A DNA stretch of 64,000 nucleotides. Origin: Asticcacaulis sp. EMRT-3. Its GTDB lineage: Bacteria; Pseudomonadota; Alphaproteobacteria; Caulobacterales; Caulobacteraceae. Within the stretch, counting starts at the first letter, position 1. Each line of letters begins with the position of its first letter. The notes under the pieces were generated by a model. That model had not been told where the DNA came from and did not search any database. It was given only the letters and a program-made list of their open reading frames with translations. The stretch spans positions 1 through 64,000 of the forward strand of contig NZ_JASERT010000002.1 of the NCBI RefSeq assembly GCF_030027245.1. The letters run 5' to 3'. A program made the position numbers and the translations under genes. Shown here piece after piece: positions 43,335 to 53,846 of the stretch.

Positions 43335-44227
43335 AGAAAAAACTGAAAATAGCCATTATCGGTGGTTGCCAGTCCGCAGGCCTGCGTGAGGCGACACTCA
43401 GTCTTGTGCCAAGATGCGAGGTCACCTGCTGGCACGCCGGTGTGCATCCCGATTCGCCCGAGCAGATTTTCGGGAAGCTGCGGGCTTTCGACCTGATCAT
43501 ATCCCAGATCTCGCCCGGTCATGGCCTTGAAATCCTCGAAATGGATTCGCTGCGCCGTGAATTCAAATCGGTTCACTTCATGCCGACAGCGGTTTTTGCC
43601 GGCTTTCACCCCGATATGACCTATATCATGGATCACGAAGGGCTCCTCAGCGCCGTCCATTCCGATTTTCATTCCAGGATCGCGGTGGCGGCCTATCTGC
43701 TGGGCCTGTCCCCGGAAAAGACACTGAAACTGTATAATCCGCTGGTGTTTGCCGAACTGGGATATTTCGAGGATTTCCCCGCGGCCCGCCTGGTGTTTGA
43801 ACAAAATTTGCAGGACGGCGGCCTCAACACCGATGGTTTGTTCGATAGCTGTATCCGCGACGTCGGCGCCTTCATGTACATGGCCAACCATCCCCATATT
43901 CAGGTTCTGACGCGAATGTGCCGCGATCTGTACATCCGGCTCGGCCTGATCGGCAAAAAAACAGCCTTGCCAGCCGTCCGGAAGGATCACCTGGCTGAAA
44001 GCTTTACCTGGCCGGTTTATCCCGCACTGGCGCAACGCGCCGGGGTGACGGGCTCGATGAACTTTCAGCGGCCAGCCTGGATGACGCCCCAAGGCGAGGC
44101 GCGCGAATTTCCGATGCAAACCTATCTGCGGGACCTGCATGGTTTTTACACCACAGTGCCACGCCACCGGCTTGAATCCGGCACGGTGACTCCTGTGCGC
44201 GACAAACTGGCCGAACTCATTCTCTGA
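43325..44227 (+). CDS. WcbI-like polysaccharide biosynthesis protein
   Basis: The 300-residue protein has the N-terminal signature of WcbI-like proteins (IAIIGGCQSAGLREA, then a DLIISQISPGHG segment, HFMPTAVFAGFHPDM and LLSAVHSDFHSRIAVAAYLLGL). WcbI of the Burkholderia capsule locus binds coenzyme A and is suspected to act as an acetyltransferase. With the neighbouring GSCFA gene it forms a likely acylation pair. The start could be the ATG-like codon at 43325 or a nearby residue; overlap with the previous gene supports it. Confidence 0.8.
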   Translation: MFLKKKLKIAIIGGCQSAGLREATLSLVPRCEVTCWHAGVHPDSPEQIFGKLRAFDLIISQISPGHGLEILEMDSLRREFKSVHFMPTAVFAGFHPDMTYIMDHEGLLSAVHSDFHSRIAVAAYLLGLSPEKTLKLYNPLVFAELGYFEDFPAARLVFEQNLQDGGLNTDGLFDSCIRDVGAFMYMANHPHIQVLTRMCRDLYIRLGLIGKKTALPAVRKDHLAESFTWPVYPALAQRAGVTGSMNFQRPAWMTPQGEAREFPMQTYLRDLHGFYTTVPRHRLESGTVTPVRDKLAELIL

Positions 44228-44305
44228 TGGGTTTTGCGCGGACGACGCGAAATTATAGGCTTGCCACAAGGCGAAAAACTGACATAGGGCTAAGCCTGCT
44301 CATCA

Positions 44306-45259
44306 ATGATGGATGGTGTTATGAAGCGCATACTTATTACGGGCGGCAGCGGCTTTCTCGGTTCCCATCTTTGTGACAGGCTCCTGGCTGAGGATCATGA
44401 AGTCCTCTGCGTTGACAATTATTTCACCGGCCGCCGGGAAAATATAGAGCATCTGATCGGCCACAAGCGCTTCGACCTGCTGCGTCATGATATTACCTTT
44501 CCGCTCTATGTTGAAATAGACCAGATCTATAATCTGGCCTGTCCGGCCTCGCCTGTGCATTATCAGTTTGACCCGGTGCAGACGACGAAGACGAGTGTGA
44601 TCGGGGCCATCAACATGCTGGGCCTCGCCAAGCGCGTCAAAGCCCGTATCCTGCAAGCCTCGACCTCGGAGGTTTACGGCGACCCATCGGTGCACCCGCA
44701 GACGGAGAGCTACTGGGGCAATGTCAATACAACGGGCATCCGTAGCTGTTATGATGAGGGCAAGCGCTGCGCCGAAACGCTGTTCTTCGACTATTGGCGC
44801 CAGCACGCGCTCGACATCAAGGTCATGCGCATCTTCAATACCTACGGCCCGCGCATGCACCCCAATGATGGCCGCGTCGTCAGCAATTTCATCGTGCAGG
44901 CGCTGAAAGGCGAAGACATCACCATCTACGGCGATGGTTCCCAGACGCGCTCCTTCTGTTATGTGGACGACCTGATCGACGGCATGGTGCGGCTCATGAA
45001 CAGCCGTGACGGCTTCACGGGCCCGATCAATATCGGCAATCCATCCGAATTCACCATGCTGGCCCTGGCCGAAAAGGTGCTGGCGCAGGTAGGCGGCCGC
45101 TCGAAGATTGTCCATATGTCACTGCCTCAGGACGATCCGAAGCAGCGCCAGCCCGACATTACGCTGGCGAAGTCCGAACTGGCCTGGCAGCCCAAGGTGA
45201 GCCTGGATGACGGGCTGACCCAGACAATCGCTTATTTTCGCAAGCATCTGAACGTATAG
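44306..45259 (+). CDS. UDP-glucuronate decarboxylase (UDP-xylose synthase)
   Basis: A 317-residue short-chain dehydrogenase with the UXS hallmark set: [70 protein letters not shown], and [12 protein letters not shown] (catalytic Tyr/Lys). It converts UDP-glucuronate to UDP-xylose. No UDP-glucose dehydrogenase was seen in the window, so UDP-glucuronate must come from elsewhere. The start could be MMDGVMK at 44306 or the methionine at 44321. Confidence 0.92.
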   Translation: MMDGVMKRILITGGSGFLGSHLCDRLLAEDHEVLCVDNYFTGRRENIEHLIGHKRFDLLRHDITFPLYVEIDQIYNLACPASPVHYQFDPVQTTKTSVIGAINMLGLAKRVKARILQASTSEVYGDPSVHPQTESYWGNVNTTGIRSCYDEGKRCAETLFFDYWRQHALDIKVMRIFNTYGPRMHPNDGRVVSNFIVQALKGEDITIYGDGSQTRSFCYVDDLIDGMVRLMNSRDGFTGPINIGNPSEFTMLALAEKVLAQVGGRSKIVHMSLPQDDPKQRQPDITLAKSELAWQPKVSLDDGLTQTIAYFRKHLNV

Positions 45260-45301
45260 GTATTGTCATTCAACAACGATGATCTTCGCAATGCCACCGA
45301 A

Positions 45302-45327
45302 GCGGGTCAGTGTGCAAACTGACCCGC
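45302..45327. terminator. Hairpin between convergent genes
   Basis: GCGGGTCAGT and ACTGACCCGC flank a six-base loop in the 120-base gap between the UXS gene (plus) and the methyltransferase gene (minus). Position suits a shared terminator; there is no T-run on either side. Confidence 0.5.
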
Positions 45328-45378
45328 GATGCAATCTGGACATATCTGAAATCGTTCCAGGTCAAGGGCGATTGACAG

Positions 45379-46086
45379 CTATGGCTTGACGGACTTGCTT
45401 AGCCGATCAACGATTCGCTGCACGATATTGCGGTCGTCCCGAAATTCGCTTGAAATTTTTAGTCGTTCCGCAATGGCTTCGACAGACAAGCTGGGGAGCG
45501 GCAATTTGACGAAATCTTCATAGGACAGACGATCTATCAGGGCTTCAGTGCCGAACCATTTCGGTCTTTTTTGTCGTTCATTCCATACGGCGACAATGCC
45601 CATAGTATCATCGATAAAACTATAGCGGGCTTCCGTGAAGTCATTAATCCAGGCAACCAGTTTATAAACATCGCCCATCCAGTTGCGGTCAGTGTCTCCG
45701 CGCGCAATTTTTAAATGATGACATTTCGTATGATCGCGCATCGCGGCGAAGGCGTCGGATGGATAGCAGTCATCAATCAATATAATTCCACCCGGTTTTA
45801 TTCTGCCCCAGGCATTCATGAAATCACGCCGCACCTGCTCGTAGAGATGCAGTCCATCGAGAAAGATGCAATCGAACTGCGCATTATTTGCAGAGAAAAA
45901 ACTGTCACTGGTGATCGGGAAGGCTGCGCCTTGCAGTTGCGTGACAGGAATCTTGAAATCTGGATCGACGGCAACCTTATGGCGGATATTGACCTTGTTA
46001 AAGGTATCCCCGGCTTCGACGCCAATTTCCAGATAATCTGAATATGCACCCTTCGATAATATGTTGATGATGTCGTGACGTTCCAA
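45379..46086 (-). CDS. Class I SAM-dependent methyltransferase
   Basis: A 235-residue protein with a Methyltransf_24-like Rossmann core: DYLEIGVEAGDTFNK (motif I), VAVDPDF, FDCIFLDGLHLYEQVRRDF and IKPGGIILIDDCYP. The role is probably O- or N-methylation of a sugar or a chain end, inferred from context. The start is a TTG (46084-46086) with GGAA seven bases upstream; no in-frame ATG or GTG occurs nearby. Confidence 0.8.
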   Translation of the reverse strand: MERHDIINILSKGAYSDYLEIGVEAGDTFNKVNIRHKVAVDPDFKIPVTQLQGAAFPITSDSFFSANNAQFDCIFLDGLHLYEQVRRDFMNAWGRIKPGGIILIDDCYPSDAFAAMRDHTKCHHLKIARGDTDRNWMGDVYKLVAWINDFTEARYSFIDDTMGIVAVWNERQKRPKWFGTEALIDRLSYEDFVKLPLPSLSVEAIAERLKISSEFRDDRNIVQRIVDRLSKSVKP

Positions 46087-46105
46087 AGTTTTTCCAATCG
46101 AAAGA

Positions 46106-46212
46106 TTAGAGCGCGTTTCGATCTGATGGAACCAGATCGGCGTTCTAAGTTTTTGTTTTTACGCGCCTTCTGATCAAAAAAGGGAGCTTTTTTAGGAAAA
46201 ACGCTCTAAATT
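46106..46212. repeat. Pair of TAGAGC-type repeats between rmlA and methyltransferase
   Basis: The first unit, 46106-46149, is an inverted pair (TTAGAGCGCGTTTCGATCTG/CAGATCGGCGTTCTAAG) of the family seen at 31661 and 34422. The second, to 46212, has AAAAAAGGGAGCTTTTTTAG and ends with AAAACGCTCTAAA. They lie between the rmlA stop and the methyltransferase start and could reduce read-through. Confidence 0.6.
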
Positions 46213-46224
46213 ACAGAAAAATAC

Positions 46225-47091
46225 TTAAGTATTCAGACATTTAGCAAGATAGCGTCCGTAATCGCTTTTGCCGAGGTTTGTCGCCAAATTTTCAAGTTGC
46301 TCGTCATTGATATAGCCGCGGCGCCAGGCGATTTCTTCCGGGCAGGCGATCTTGAAACCTTGCCGTTTTTCCAGCACACGCACGAATTCCGCCGCATCGA
46401 GCAGGCTGTCGGGCGTGCCGGTGTCGAGCCAGGCATAGCCGCGCCCAATGGGCTGTACGCTTAACTGACCACGCTCCAGATAGATCCGGTTGACATCGGT
46501 AATTTCATATTCACCGCGCGCCGAAGGCTTCAGATTGGCGGCAATATCCACCACCTGATGGTCGTAGAAATAAAGCCCGGTAATGGCCCAGTTGGAACGG
46601 GCCTTGAGGGGCTTTTCCTCGACCGACAGGGCTTTGAACTGGTCGTCGAACTCAACCACACCATAGCGTTCGGGGTCTGCCACCTGATAGGCGAAGACGC
46701 TGGCACCGTGCGTAATACTGGCGGCTTCTTCGAGAAAGCTGGTCAGAGACGGGCCATAATAGATATTGTCGCCGAGGATCAGGCACGACGGTTCCTTGCC
46801 GACAAAATCAGCACCGATAATATAGGCCTGCGCCAGCCCGTCCGGTGACGGTTGTTCGGCATAGCTCAGATTGATGCCCCACTGCGCACCATCTCCCAAA
46901 AGCTTCTGGAACAGCGGCAGATCATGCGGCGTCGAAATGATCAGAATGTCGCGGATGCCCGCCATCATCAGGGTCGATAGCGGATAATAGATCATCGGCT
47001 TATCATAGACCGGCATCATCTGCTTGGAGACGCCAATCGTCATGGGATGAAGGCGTGTGCCGCTGCCCCCCGCCAGAATAATGCCCTTCAT
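46225..47091 (-). CDS. rmlA: Glucose-1-phosphate thymidylyltransferase
   Basis: The 288-residue enzyme makes dTDP-glucose, first step to dTDP-rhamnose. Signatures: [67 protein letters not shown] and [18 protein letters not shown]. Length is normal. GAGGAAA precedes the ATG. It is the last gene of the rmlC-rmlB-rmlD-rmlA set, all on the minus strand. Confidence 0.96.
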   Translation of the reverse strand: MKGIILAGGSGTRLHPMTIGVSKQMMPVYDKPMIYYPLSTLMMAGIRDILIISTPHDLPLFQKLLGDGAQWGINLSYAEQPSPDGLAQAYIIGADFVGKEPSCLILGDNIYYGPSLTSFLEEAASITHGASVFAYQVADPERYGVVEFDDQFKALSVEEKPLKARSNWAITGLYFYDHQVVDIAANLKPSARGEYEITDVNRIYLERGQLSVQPIGRGYAWLDTGTPDSLLDAAEFVRVLEKRQGFKIACPEEIAWRRGYINDEQLENLATNLGKSDYGRYLAKCLNT

Positions 47092-47129
47092 GTTCGTTTC
47101 CTCTGTGTTTTCTCTGCCCGGCGACGCAT

Positions 47130-48011
47130 TCAGCGGCTCAGCAGGCGGTCAAGACAATCATCCAGCGAGGTGCGCCAGGGATCCAGTTGCAGTTGGTAGG
47201 TCGCCTTCAGCTTTTCGCCAGACAGCCTTGAATTGGCCGGGCGTTTGGCAGGCGTCGGATACTGGCTGGACGGGATCGGATTGACCTTGACCGGCTGACG
47301 ACCACGCGCCTCAGCGCCCTTGAAAATGGCTTCGGCGAACCCAGCCCAGTGGGTTTCGCCCTGGCCGGTGAGGTGAAAGACGCCGCGTAAAGCCGGATCG
47401 GCGTCCGCCACGACACGCCGCGCCGCGCTTAAAAGTGCGCGTGCGATTTCCGGTGCATAGGTCGGGCAGCCATACTGATCGGCCACCACATTCAGCTCAT
47501 CGCGTGTTTCGCCGAGCCGCAGCATGGTTTTGACGAAGTTGTTGCCAAACGGCGAATAGACCCAGGCCGTGCGGAAAATGACGTGATTGGGCGTGGCAGC
47601 GGCGATCTGACGCTCGCCCGACAGCTTGGTAGCGCCATAGATGCTGGCCGGCGCCGGAACATCGTTTTCGTTATATACCCCGTCCTTGTCACCGGCGAAC
47701 ACATAGTCGGTGGACAGGTGCAGGATCGGCACGTTCAGCTTCGCGGCGATGCGCGCCAGTTCGCCGGGGCCATCGCCATTGATTGTCTGTGCCAGCTCGG
47801 TTTCCGTCTCGGCCTTGTCAACGGCGGTATAGGCGGCGGACGAAATGATCACGTTGGGGCACGCGGCTGTAATCGGGCCTGTCAAACTGGCCGGATCGGA
47901 CAGGTCAATTTCCGGCAGGCCGAGACGGATGATGGTCAGGCCCTGCGCCTCGCCCAACGTCGCAAGTGACGTATCGACCTGACCTGCCTTGCCGGTGACG
48001 ACGATGCGCAT
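47130..48011 (-). CDS. rmlD: dTDP-4-dehydrorhamnose reductase
   Basis: A 293-residue NAD(P)H-dependent reductase completing dTDP-L-rhamnose. Matches: [11 protein letters not shown] at the nucleotide site (Asp replaces the last Gly of the usual GxxGQxG), [46 protein letters not shown] (catalytic Tyr/Lys) and [18 protein letters not shown]. The ATG at 48009-48011 has GAAGG upstream; an in-frame GTG at 48015-48017 overlaps the rmlB stop. Either start leaves it coupled to rmlB. Confidence 0.94.
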   Translation of the reverse strand: MRIVVTGKAGQVDTSLATLGEAQGLTIIRLGLPEIDLSDPASLTGPITAACPNVIISSAAYTAVDKAETETELAQTINGDGPGELARIAAKLNVPILHLSTDYVFAGDKDGVYNENDVPAPASIYGATKLSGERQIAAATPNHVIFRTAWVYSPFGNNFVKTMLRLGETRDELNVVADQYGCPTYAPEIARALLSAARRVVADADPALRGVFHLTGQGETHWAGFAEAIFKGAEARGRQPVKVNPIPSSQYPTPAKRPANSRLSGEKLKATYQLQLDPWRTSLDDCLDRLLSR

Positions 48012-48013
48012 GG

Positions 48014-49066
48014 TCACGCCTTCAGAACGCCGAGGCGCTCACCCGTATAGACGCCCCCGCGCAAAGGTGCCCACCAGGCCTCATTGGCGAGATACCATGC
48101 CACCGTCTTGCGGATGCCGGAATCGAAATTTTCCTGCGCCTTCCAGCCCAGTTCGGTTTCCAGCTTCGTGGCGTCGATGGCGTAACGATGATCGTGGCCG
48201 GGACGGTCGGTGACGAAGGTGATCAGGTCAGTATGCGGATGCGACTTGGGGGCCAGCTCATCCATGATCGCGCAGATGCGGTTGACGACCTCCATATTGG
48301 TGCGCTCATTGCGGCCACCGACATTATAGGTTTCGCCAAGGCGGCCCTTGGAGCAGATCAGGTGCAGGGCGCGGGCGTGATCCTCGACATAGAGCCAGTC
48401 GCGGATATTGGAGCCGTCGCCGTAAACGGTCAGGGGCTTGCCTTGCAGCGCATTGATAATGTTGAGCGGGATCAGCTTTTCCGGGAAATGATAGGGGCCG
48501 TAATTGTTCGAGCAGTTGGACACGACCACGGGCAGGCCATAGGTGCGGTGCCAGGCCTTGGCCAGATGATCGGACGCTGCCTTCGACGCCGAATAGGGCG
48601 AGGACGGATCATAGGGCGTGACTTCTTCAAACAGGCCCGTGGGGCCGAGCGAACCATAGACCTCATCGGTAGAAACATGCAGGAAGCGGAAATCCGCCTT
48701 GGCCGCGCCTTCCAGCCCGTTCCAGTAATGGCGCGCCGCCTCCAGCAGGGTGAAGGTGCCCATGACATTGGTTTCAATAAAATCCTTCGCGCCGGTGATC
48801 GAACGATCCACATGGCTTTCGGCGGCCAGGTGCATGATATGATCAGGTCTGAAACCTGCTATGGCCGCGTCAACCGCCGTGCGGTCACAAATATCGGCCT
48901 TGACGAAGCGGTAATTGGGCAGGGCCTCGACCGGGGCCAGCGACTCCAGATTACCGGCATAGGTCAGCTTGTCGAGATTCAGTACCTCCGCGCCAACCTC
49001 TGCCACCAGATAGCGCACGAGCGCCGACCCGATGAAACCTGCCCCCCCGGTTACCAGAACGCGCAT
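48014..49066 (-). CDS. rmlB: dTDP-glucose 4,6-dehydratase
   Basis: A 350-residue NAD+-dependent dehydratase. Signatures: [81 protein letters not shown] (active site) and [19 protein letters not shown]. The ATG at 49064-49066 is preceded by AAAGGA; an in-frame TTG at 49072 is less likely. Confidence 0.97.
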   Translation of the reverse strand: MRVLVTGGAGFIGSALVRYLVAEVGAEVLNLDKLTYAGNLESLAPVEALPNYRFVKADICDRTAVDAAIAGFRPDHIMHLAAESHVDRSITGAKDFIETNVMGTFTLLEAARHYWNGLEGAAKADFRFLHVSTDEVYGSLGPTGLFEEVTPYDPSSPYSASKAASDHLAKAWHRTYGLPVVVSNCSNNYGPYHFPEKLIPLNIINALQGKPLTVYGDGSNIRDWLYVEDHARALHLICSKGRLGETYNVGGRNERTNMEVVNRICAIMDELAPKSHPHTDLITFVTDRPGHDHRYAIDATKLETELGWKAQENFDSGIRKTVAWYLANEAWWAPLRGGVYTGERLGVLKA

Positions 49067-49129
49067 AGTCAATATCCTTTGGCAGAAAACATTTTCAAAA
49101 AAAGCCCCCCGGCCCTGGTTTGATAACAG

Positions 49130-49681
49130 CTAACGCATTTCGCGCAGACTGGCCAGAGGCGGCTGCACGCGATCCTTGTCCGACAGCATGGCCTTGCCGG
49201 GATCGACCGGCCACACAATGCCGATTTCCGGATCGTCGAAAGCAAGCCCTGCATCGTGCTCGCGCGAATAGGGATTGGTCACCTTGTAAAACACCTCGGT
49301 GTCAGGCACGAGCGTGCAAAAGCCGTGGGCGAAACCGTCCGGCACCCATAACTGCTCGCCCTTTTCAGCCGTCAGGGTTTCGCCGACCCATTGGCCAAAG
49401 GTCGCCGAGCCGGGGCGTATATCGACAGCCACATCGAAGATGGCACCTTTCAGGCAGCGCACCAGCTTGCCCTGACCCATCGGTGCCTTCTGATAGTGCA
49501 GGCCGCGGATCGTGCCCACCTGACGCGACAGGGACTGATTGTCCTGCACGAAGGTCACATCCTCAACATTGTCACGAAACCATTGGGCCTTGAAGGCTTC
49601 CATGAAGAAACCGCGATCATCACCGATCATTTTCGGCAGAATTAAAGCCGGCCCGAAAATTTCAAAACGTTTAACGTGCAA
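49130..49681 (-). CDS. rmlC: dTDP-4-dehydrorhamnose 3,5-epimerase
   Basis: A 183-residue cupin enzyme. Motifs: GDDRGFFMEAF, FVQDNQSLSRQVGTIRGLHY with catalytic His, QGKLVRCLKGAIFDVAVDIR, PDGFAHGFCTLVPDTEVFYK and FDDPEIGIVWPV. The likely start is TTG (49679-49681) with AAGGACGAG upstream. First gene of the rml cluster. Confidence 0.95.
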   Translation of the reverse strand: MHVKRFEIFGPALILPKMIGDDRGFFMEAFKAQWFRDNVEDVTFVQDNQSLSRQVGTIRGLHYQKAPMGQGKLVRCLKGAIFDVAVDIRPGSATFGQWVGETLTAEKGEQLWVPDGFAHGFCTLVPDTEVFYKVTNPYSREHDAGLAFDDPEIGIVWPVDPGKAMLSDKDRVQPPLASLREMR

Positions 49682-49763
49682 AAGCTCTCGTCCTTATTGG
49701 GCTGATACCGAAGCTTCTATCTTTCGCATCAAATGATCGTCAAGGCCAAGCGCATTAGTGGCC

Positions 49764-51692
49764 TCAGATTTCATACTCCGGGGCATTCACCAGATAGCCC
49801 TGTTCAAACATGAAACGCACCACTTTTTCGGCCAGAAGCTCGGCGCTGTCGGTCGTGGTATCGAGCGTGAGTTCAGGGTTTTCCGGTGCTTCATAGGGGC
49901 TGTCGATGCCGGTGAAGTTCTGGATCTCGCCCGCCCGCGCCTTGGCGTAAAGCCCCTTGACGTCGCGTTGTTCAACCACCTCAAGCGGCGTGGCGACATG
50001 GATTTCGATGAACTCACCGCTGTCCAGCAGCTCGCGCGCCATGCGGCGTTCGGCGCGAAACGGCGAGATGAACGACACCAGCGTGATCAGGCCCGCATCG
50101 ACCATCAGTTTCGAGACTTCCGCGACGCGGCGGATATTTTCGACGCGATCAGCATCGGTAAAGCCCAGATCCTTATTCAGCCCGTGGCGAACATTATCGC
50201 CGTCCAGCAGATAGGTGTGATGGCTCAAAGAGAGCAGCTTTTTCTCAACCAGATTGGCGATGGTCGATTTGCCCGCGCCGGACAGGCCGGTGAACCACAG
50301 AACGACCGGCTTCTGGCCCTTGGCCGCCGCGCGCGTTGTTTTCGAGACATCGAGCGCCTGCCAGTGGATATTGGTGGCGCGGCGCAAACCATGCTCGATC
50401 ATGCCGGCACCGAGCGTCAGGTTCGACACCCGGTCGATGACGATAAAGGCGCCCGTGGCGTGATTATCGGCGTAAGCGTCAAAGGCCACGGGTTCGCTGG
50501 TGGCGATATTGACCACGGCCACTTCGTTCAGGTGCAGGGTCTTGGCGGCCAGTTCGGCAAAGGTATTGACGTCGGTCTTGTAGCGAATATCGGTCACCGA
50601 GGCGGAGAGCGTGCGCGCGCCGATCTTGATCAGCAATTGCCGGCCGGGGATCAGTTCCTGCTCGCTCATCCAGATCAGGCGGGCCTGAAACTGGTCGGCC
50701 ACATCGGGCCGCGCTTCGGGATGGGCCAGCACATCGCCGCGCGAAATATCGATCTCGTCTTCCAGTGTCAGGGTCACGGCCTGACCGGCAAAGGCCAGCG
50801 GCAGATCGCCATCATAGGTGACGATGGATTTAACCTTCGAGGCCTTGCCCGAATTGGCGACCACAATCGCGTCACCGGGCTTGACCGTACCCGAAGCGAC
50901 GGTGCCGGAAAAGCCGCGGAAATTGAGATCGGGCCGGTTGACCCACTGCACGGGCAGGCGGAACGGCTTATCCGCCTGATCATCGGACACATCGACGGTT
51001 TCGAGATGCTCAACCAGCGTCGGCCCCTGATACCAGTCCATCTTGTCGCTGCGCGTCAGCACATTATCGCCATAGCGCGCCGACAAAGGGATGGCTTGCA
51101 GGGTTTCAAAGCCGAAATCGGCGGCAAAGGCGTGATAGTCTGAGACGATCTGTTCGAACACGCCCTCGGAATAGTCCATCAGGTCGATCTTGTTGACCGC
51201 CAGCACCACATGCTTGATGCCGAGCAAGGACACGATGAAGGAATGGCGGCGCGTCTGGGTCAGGATACCTTTGCGTGCATCGATCAGGATGACGGCCAGG
51301 TCGGAATTGGATGCGCCGGTGGCCATATTGCGCGTATATTGCTCATGACCTGGGGTGTCGGCCACGATGAATTTGCGCTTGTCGGTCGTGAAGAAACGAT
51401 AGGCCACGTCAATCGTGATGCCCTGTTCGCGCTCGGCTTGCAGGCCATCGACCAGCAGGGCCAGGTCGATGTCATCGCCCGTCGTGCCGAATTTACGCGA
51501 ATCCTTTTCGATACCGGCCAACTGGTCTTCAAAGATCAGCTTGGTGTCGTACAGCAGCCGCCCGATCAGGGTCGATTTGCCGTCATCGACGCTGCCGCAG
51601 GTCAAAAAGCGCAGCAGGTCTTTCTTTTCGTGCGCGGCCAGATACTCGACCAGCGCCTTCGTATCGAGCTTTTCTGCAACTATAGTATTCAT
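49764..51692 (-). CDS. cysNC: Bifunctional sulfate adenylyltransferase subunit 1 / APS kinase
   Basis: A 642-residue NodQ-type fusion. Residues about 25-445 are the GTPase subunit of ATP sulfurylase ([47 protein letters not shown]). Residues about 460-642 are APS kinase ([61 protein letters not shown]). With CysD it makes PAPS. Its ATG overlaps the cysD stop by one base (TAATG). Confidence 0.96.
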   Translation of the reverse strand: MNTIVAEKLDTKALVEYLAAHEKKDLLRFLTCGSVDDGKSTLIGRLLYDTKLIFEDQLAGIEKDSRKFGTTGDDIDLALLVDGLQAEREQGITIDVAYRFFTTDKRKFIVADTPGHEQYTRNMATGASNSDLAVILIDARKGILTQTRRHSFIVSLLGIKHVVLAVNKIDLMDYSEGVFEQIVSDYHAFAADFGFETLQAIPLSARYGDNVLTRSDKMDWYQGPTLVEHLETVDVSDDQADKPFRLPVQWVNRPDLNFRGFSGTVASGTVKPGDAIVVANSGKASKVKSIVTYDGDLPLAFAGQAVTLTLEDEIDISRGDVLAHPEARPDVADQFQARLIWMSEQELIPGRQLLIKIGARTLSASVTDIRYKTDVNTFAELAAKTLHLNEVAVVNIATSEPVAFDAYADNHATGAFIVIDRVSNLTLGAGMIEHGLRRATNIHWQALDVSKTTRAAAKGQKPVVLWFTGLSGAGKSTIANLVEKKLLSLSHHTYLLDGDNVRHGLNKDLGFTDADRVENIRRVAEVSKLMVDAGLITLVSFISPFRAERRMARELLDSGEFIEIHVATPLEVVEQRDVKGLYAKARAGEIQNFTGIDSPYEAPENPELTLDTTTDSAELLAEKVVRFMFEQGYLVNAPEYEI

Positions 51693-52615
51693 TAGAAATA
51701 GCCCTCACGCTTCTTCTTTTCCATCGAGCCCTGCTCGTCATGATCAATCAACCGGCCTGACCGTTCGGAGGTGCGCGCCACCAGCATTTCGGCGACGATC
51801 TCTTCCAGTGTGGCGGCTTCTGATTCAACGGCGGCGGTCAGCGGATAACAGCCCAGCGTGCGGAATCGCACCGATTTCATTTGCGGCGTTTCGCCATTCA
51901 GCGGCAGGCGGTCGTCATCGACCATGATCCATTGCCCGCCGCGCTCGACAACCGGGCGCCTGGCGGCGAAATAGAGCGGCACGATGGGGATGTTTTCCAT
52001 CAATATATATTGCCAGATGTCGAGTTCGGTCCAGTTCGACAGCGGAAAGACGCGGATCGATTCCCCCGGTTTGACGCGGGCATTATAGAGGTTCCACAGT
52101 TCCGGACGCTGGTTCTTCGGATCCCAGCCGTGATTGGCGGTGCGGAACGAAAAGATGCGTTCCTTGGCGCGCGACTTTTCCTCATCGCGGCGCGCGCCGC
52201 CGAAAGCTGCGTCAAAACCATGCTCGGTCAGGGCCTGTTTCAGCGCATCGGTCTTCATAATATTGGTATAGACGTTCGAGCCGTGATCGAACGGATTGAC
52301 ATTGTCGCGCACGCCGTCCTGATTGGTGTGCTTGTAAAGCGTCAGGCCCAGATCGGCCACCGTCTTGTCGCGGAAGGCGATCATCTCGCGGAACTTCCAC
52401 GTTGTATCGACGTGCAACAGCGGGAAGGGCGGCTTGGACGGCGCGAACGCCTTCAGCGCCAGATGCAGCATGACCGACGAATCCTTGCCGATCGAATAGA
52501 GCATGACCGGGTTTTTGAACTCGGCCGCCACCTCACGCATGATGAAGATTGACTCGGCTTCGAGCCGCTTCAGATGGGTCATTTTTTCGGGGGTCAGTAC
52601 GGGGGTGATCGTCAT
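51692..52615 (-). CDS. cysD: Sulfate adenylyltransferase subunit 2
   Basis: A 307-residue ATP-sulfurylase small subunit with the PP-loop [68 protein letters not shown] and the C-terminal GYPLTAAV...[20 protein letters not shown] segment. AAAGG precedes the ATG at 52613-52615; a TTG two codons earlier is less likely. It forms an operon with cysNC. Confidence 0.96.
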   Translation of the reverse strand: MTITPVLTPEKMTHLKRLEAESIFIMREVAAEFKNPVMLYSIGKDSSVMLHLALKAFAPSKPPFPLLHVDTTWKFREMIAFRDKTVADLGLTLYKHTNQDGVRDNVNPFDHGSNVYTNIMKTDALKQALTEHGFDAAFGGARRDEEKSRAKERIFSFRTANHGWDPKNQRPELWNLYNARVKPGESIRVFPLSNWTELDIWQYILMENIPIVPLYFAARRPVVERGGQWIMVDDDRLPLNGETPQMKSVRFRTLGCYPLTAAVESEAATLEEIVAEMLVARTSERSGRLIDHDEQGSMEKKKREGYF

Positions 52616-52621
52616 GCGCAA

Positions 52622-52888
52622 ACCTTTAGCACCGGCAAGGGGCCGGTGTCTCGACGGGCTTTCTAGCGAACCCGCCGCACCGCGACAAACGTTTAAGCCT
52701 CGCCTGATTGTTCAGTCTCGCTAATCTGAACGTTCGGGAAAGCCGTTTGATTGGCTCTATGCTTTAACGGTATTCGAAAAAAGACCCCTCCGGCTCGACG
52801 CGCTTCGCTTGCTCGCCAACTCCCTCCTCCCTGCGCGTAAGCGTGGGGACGTGGCGGCGAAGCCGACGGAGGGGTATCTTGCTATGCT
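52622..52888. other. Spacer with an inverted ACCCCTCCG/CGGAGGGGT repeat
   Basis: No gene. ACCCCTCCGGCTCG at 52784 and GCCGACGGAGGGGT ending at 52875 form the arms of an extended inverted repeat of about 92 bases. Its interior is rich in further GC-paired segments (CGCGCTTCGCTTGCTCGCC, TGGCGGCGAAGCC). It looks like an intergenic palindromic element of the REP type between cysQ and cysD. Confidence 0.45.
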
Positions 52889-53668
52889 TTACGCCCCGAT
52901 CTCTGCATCACCGAAAGCCACAAAATGCGGATTGGCATAGGCGCCGTCGCCGGAATCGAAGCGCTTGCCATAGAGGAGCGGCTGGCCGTCGAGCGTCTCA
53001 ACCCGTCCGCCGGCGGCGCGCAACACCGCATCGCCCGCCGCCGTATCCCATTCCATCGTGCGGCCCATGCGCGGATAGATGTCGGCGCGGCCCTCGGCCA
53101 GCAGGCAGAATTTCAGGGACGATCCCGCCGCCACGAATTCGGCGACATCATAGGCTTCGAGGTATTTTTGCGTCGCTTCCGAGCCGTGCGAACGGCTGCC
53201 GATGGCGGTCAAAGCGCCTGCGGGTTTGCGCACATGAACAGGACGCGCCTCGCCGATCACGCCGCCCGCGACCTCGGCCACAAACGCCCCGCCTGTCTTC
53301 GAGCCCCACCACATCCTGCCGATGGCCGGGGCGAAGACCGCGCCCATGACCGGCACGCCATCCTCGATCAGCGCGATATTGACGGTGAATTCGCCGTTTT
53401 TGGAGATGAATTCCTTGGTGCCATCCAGCGGATCGACGAGGAAAAACGTGCCCGCCAGACTGGGAAAACGTCCGGCGGCGGCCTCTTCCTCGGCCACGAC
53501 CGGAATGCCGGGGGCGATATGGTGCAGACCGGCCAGAATAATCGCCTCGGCGGATTTGTCGGCCTCGGTAACGGGCGAGGCGTCCTCCTTGCTGACCACC
53601 TTAAAATCGGTGGCATAGATGCGCATGATTTCGGCGCCCGCCGCCAGCATGATCGGTTTTAAGTCCAT
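52889..53668 (-). CDS. cysQ: 3'(2'),5'-bisphosphate nucleotidase
   Basis: A 259-residue inositol-monophosphatase-fold enzyme that hydrolyses PAP left after sulfate transfer from PAPS. Motifs: DASPVTEADKSAEAIIL, VAEEEAA, VDPLDGTKEFISKNGEFTVN (metal-binding Asp residues) and EWDTAAGDAVLRAAGG. The ATG at 53666-53668 has GGAAGG upstream; the longer frame to 53743 is not supported. It follows cysD in the same orientation after a 270-base repeat-bearing gap. Confidence 0.92.
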   Translation of the reverse strand: MDLKPIMLAAGAEIMRIYATDFKVVSKEDASPVTEADKSAEAIILAGLHHIAPGIPVVAEEEAAAGRFPSLAGTFFLVDPLDGTKEFISKNGEFTVNIALIEDGVPVMGAVFAPAIGRMWWGSKTGGAFVAEVAGGVIGEARPVHVRKPAGALTAIGSRSHGSEATQKYLEAYDVAEFVAAGSSLKFCLLAEGRADIYPRMGRTMEWDTAAGDAVLRAAGGRVETLDGQPLLYGKRFDSGDGAYANPHFVAFGDAEIGA

Positions 53669-53846
53669 TGTCCCGGCCTTCCTGTTTATCCCCTGCTTTA
53701 ACGGCCCCGGCAGGGATGACGCAAGTTGGTTTGCGCCAGCCAAGGCAAGCCCTGTCCACGCTCGCGCCGGAAAACAGCCTGTTTCGGCCTCTTTTCACCC
53801 CGAAAAACCGGTTTTGCAATCCGTTACAACAGGTCAAAAAGTGCTT

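Noticed and set aside
49758..51143. 461-codon open frame antisense to cysNC
   Set aside because: cysNC is unambiguous; the antisense frame follows from third-position GC.
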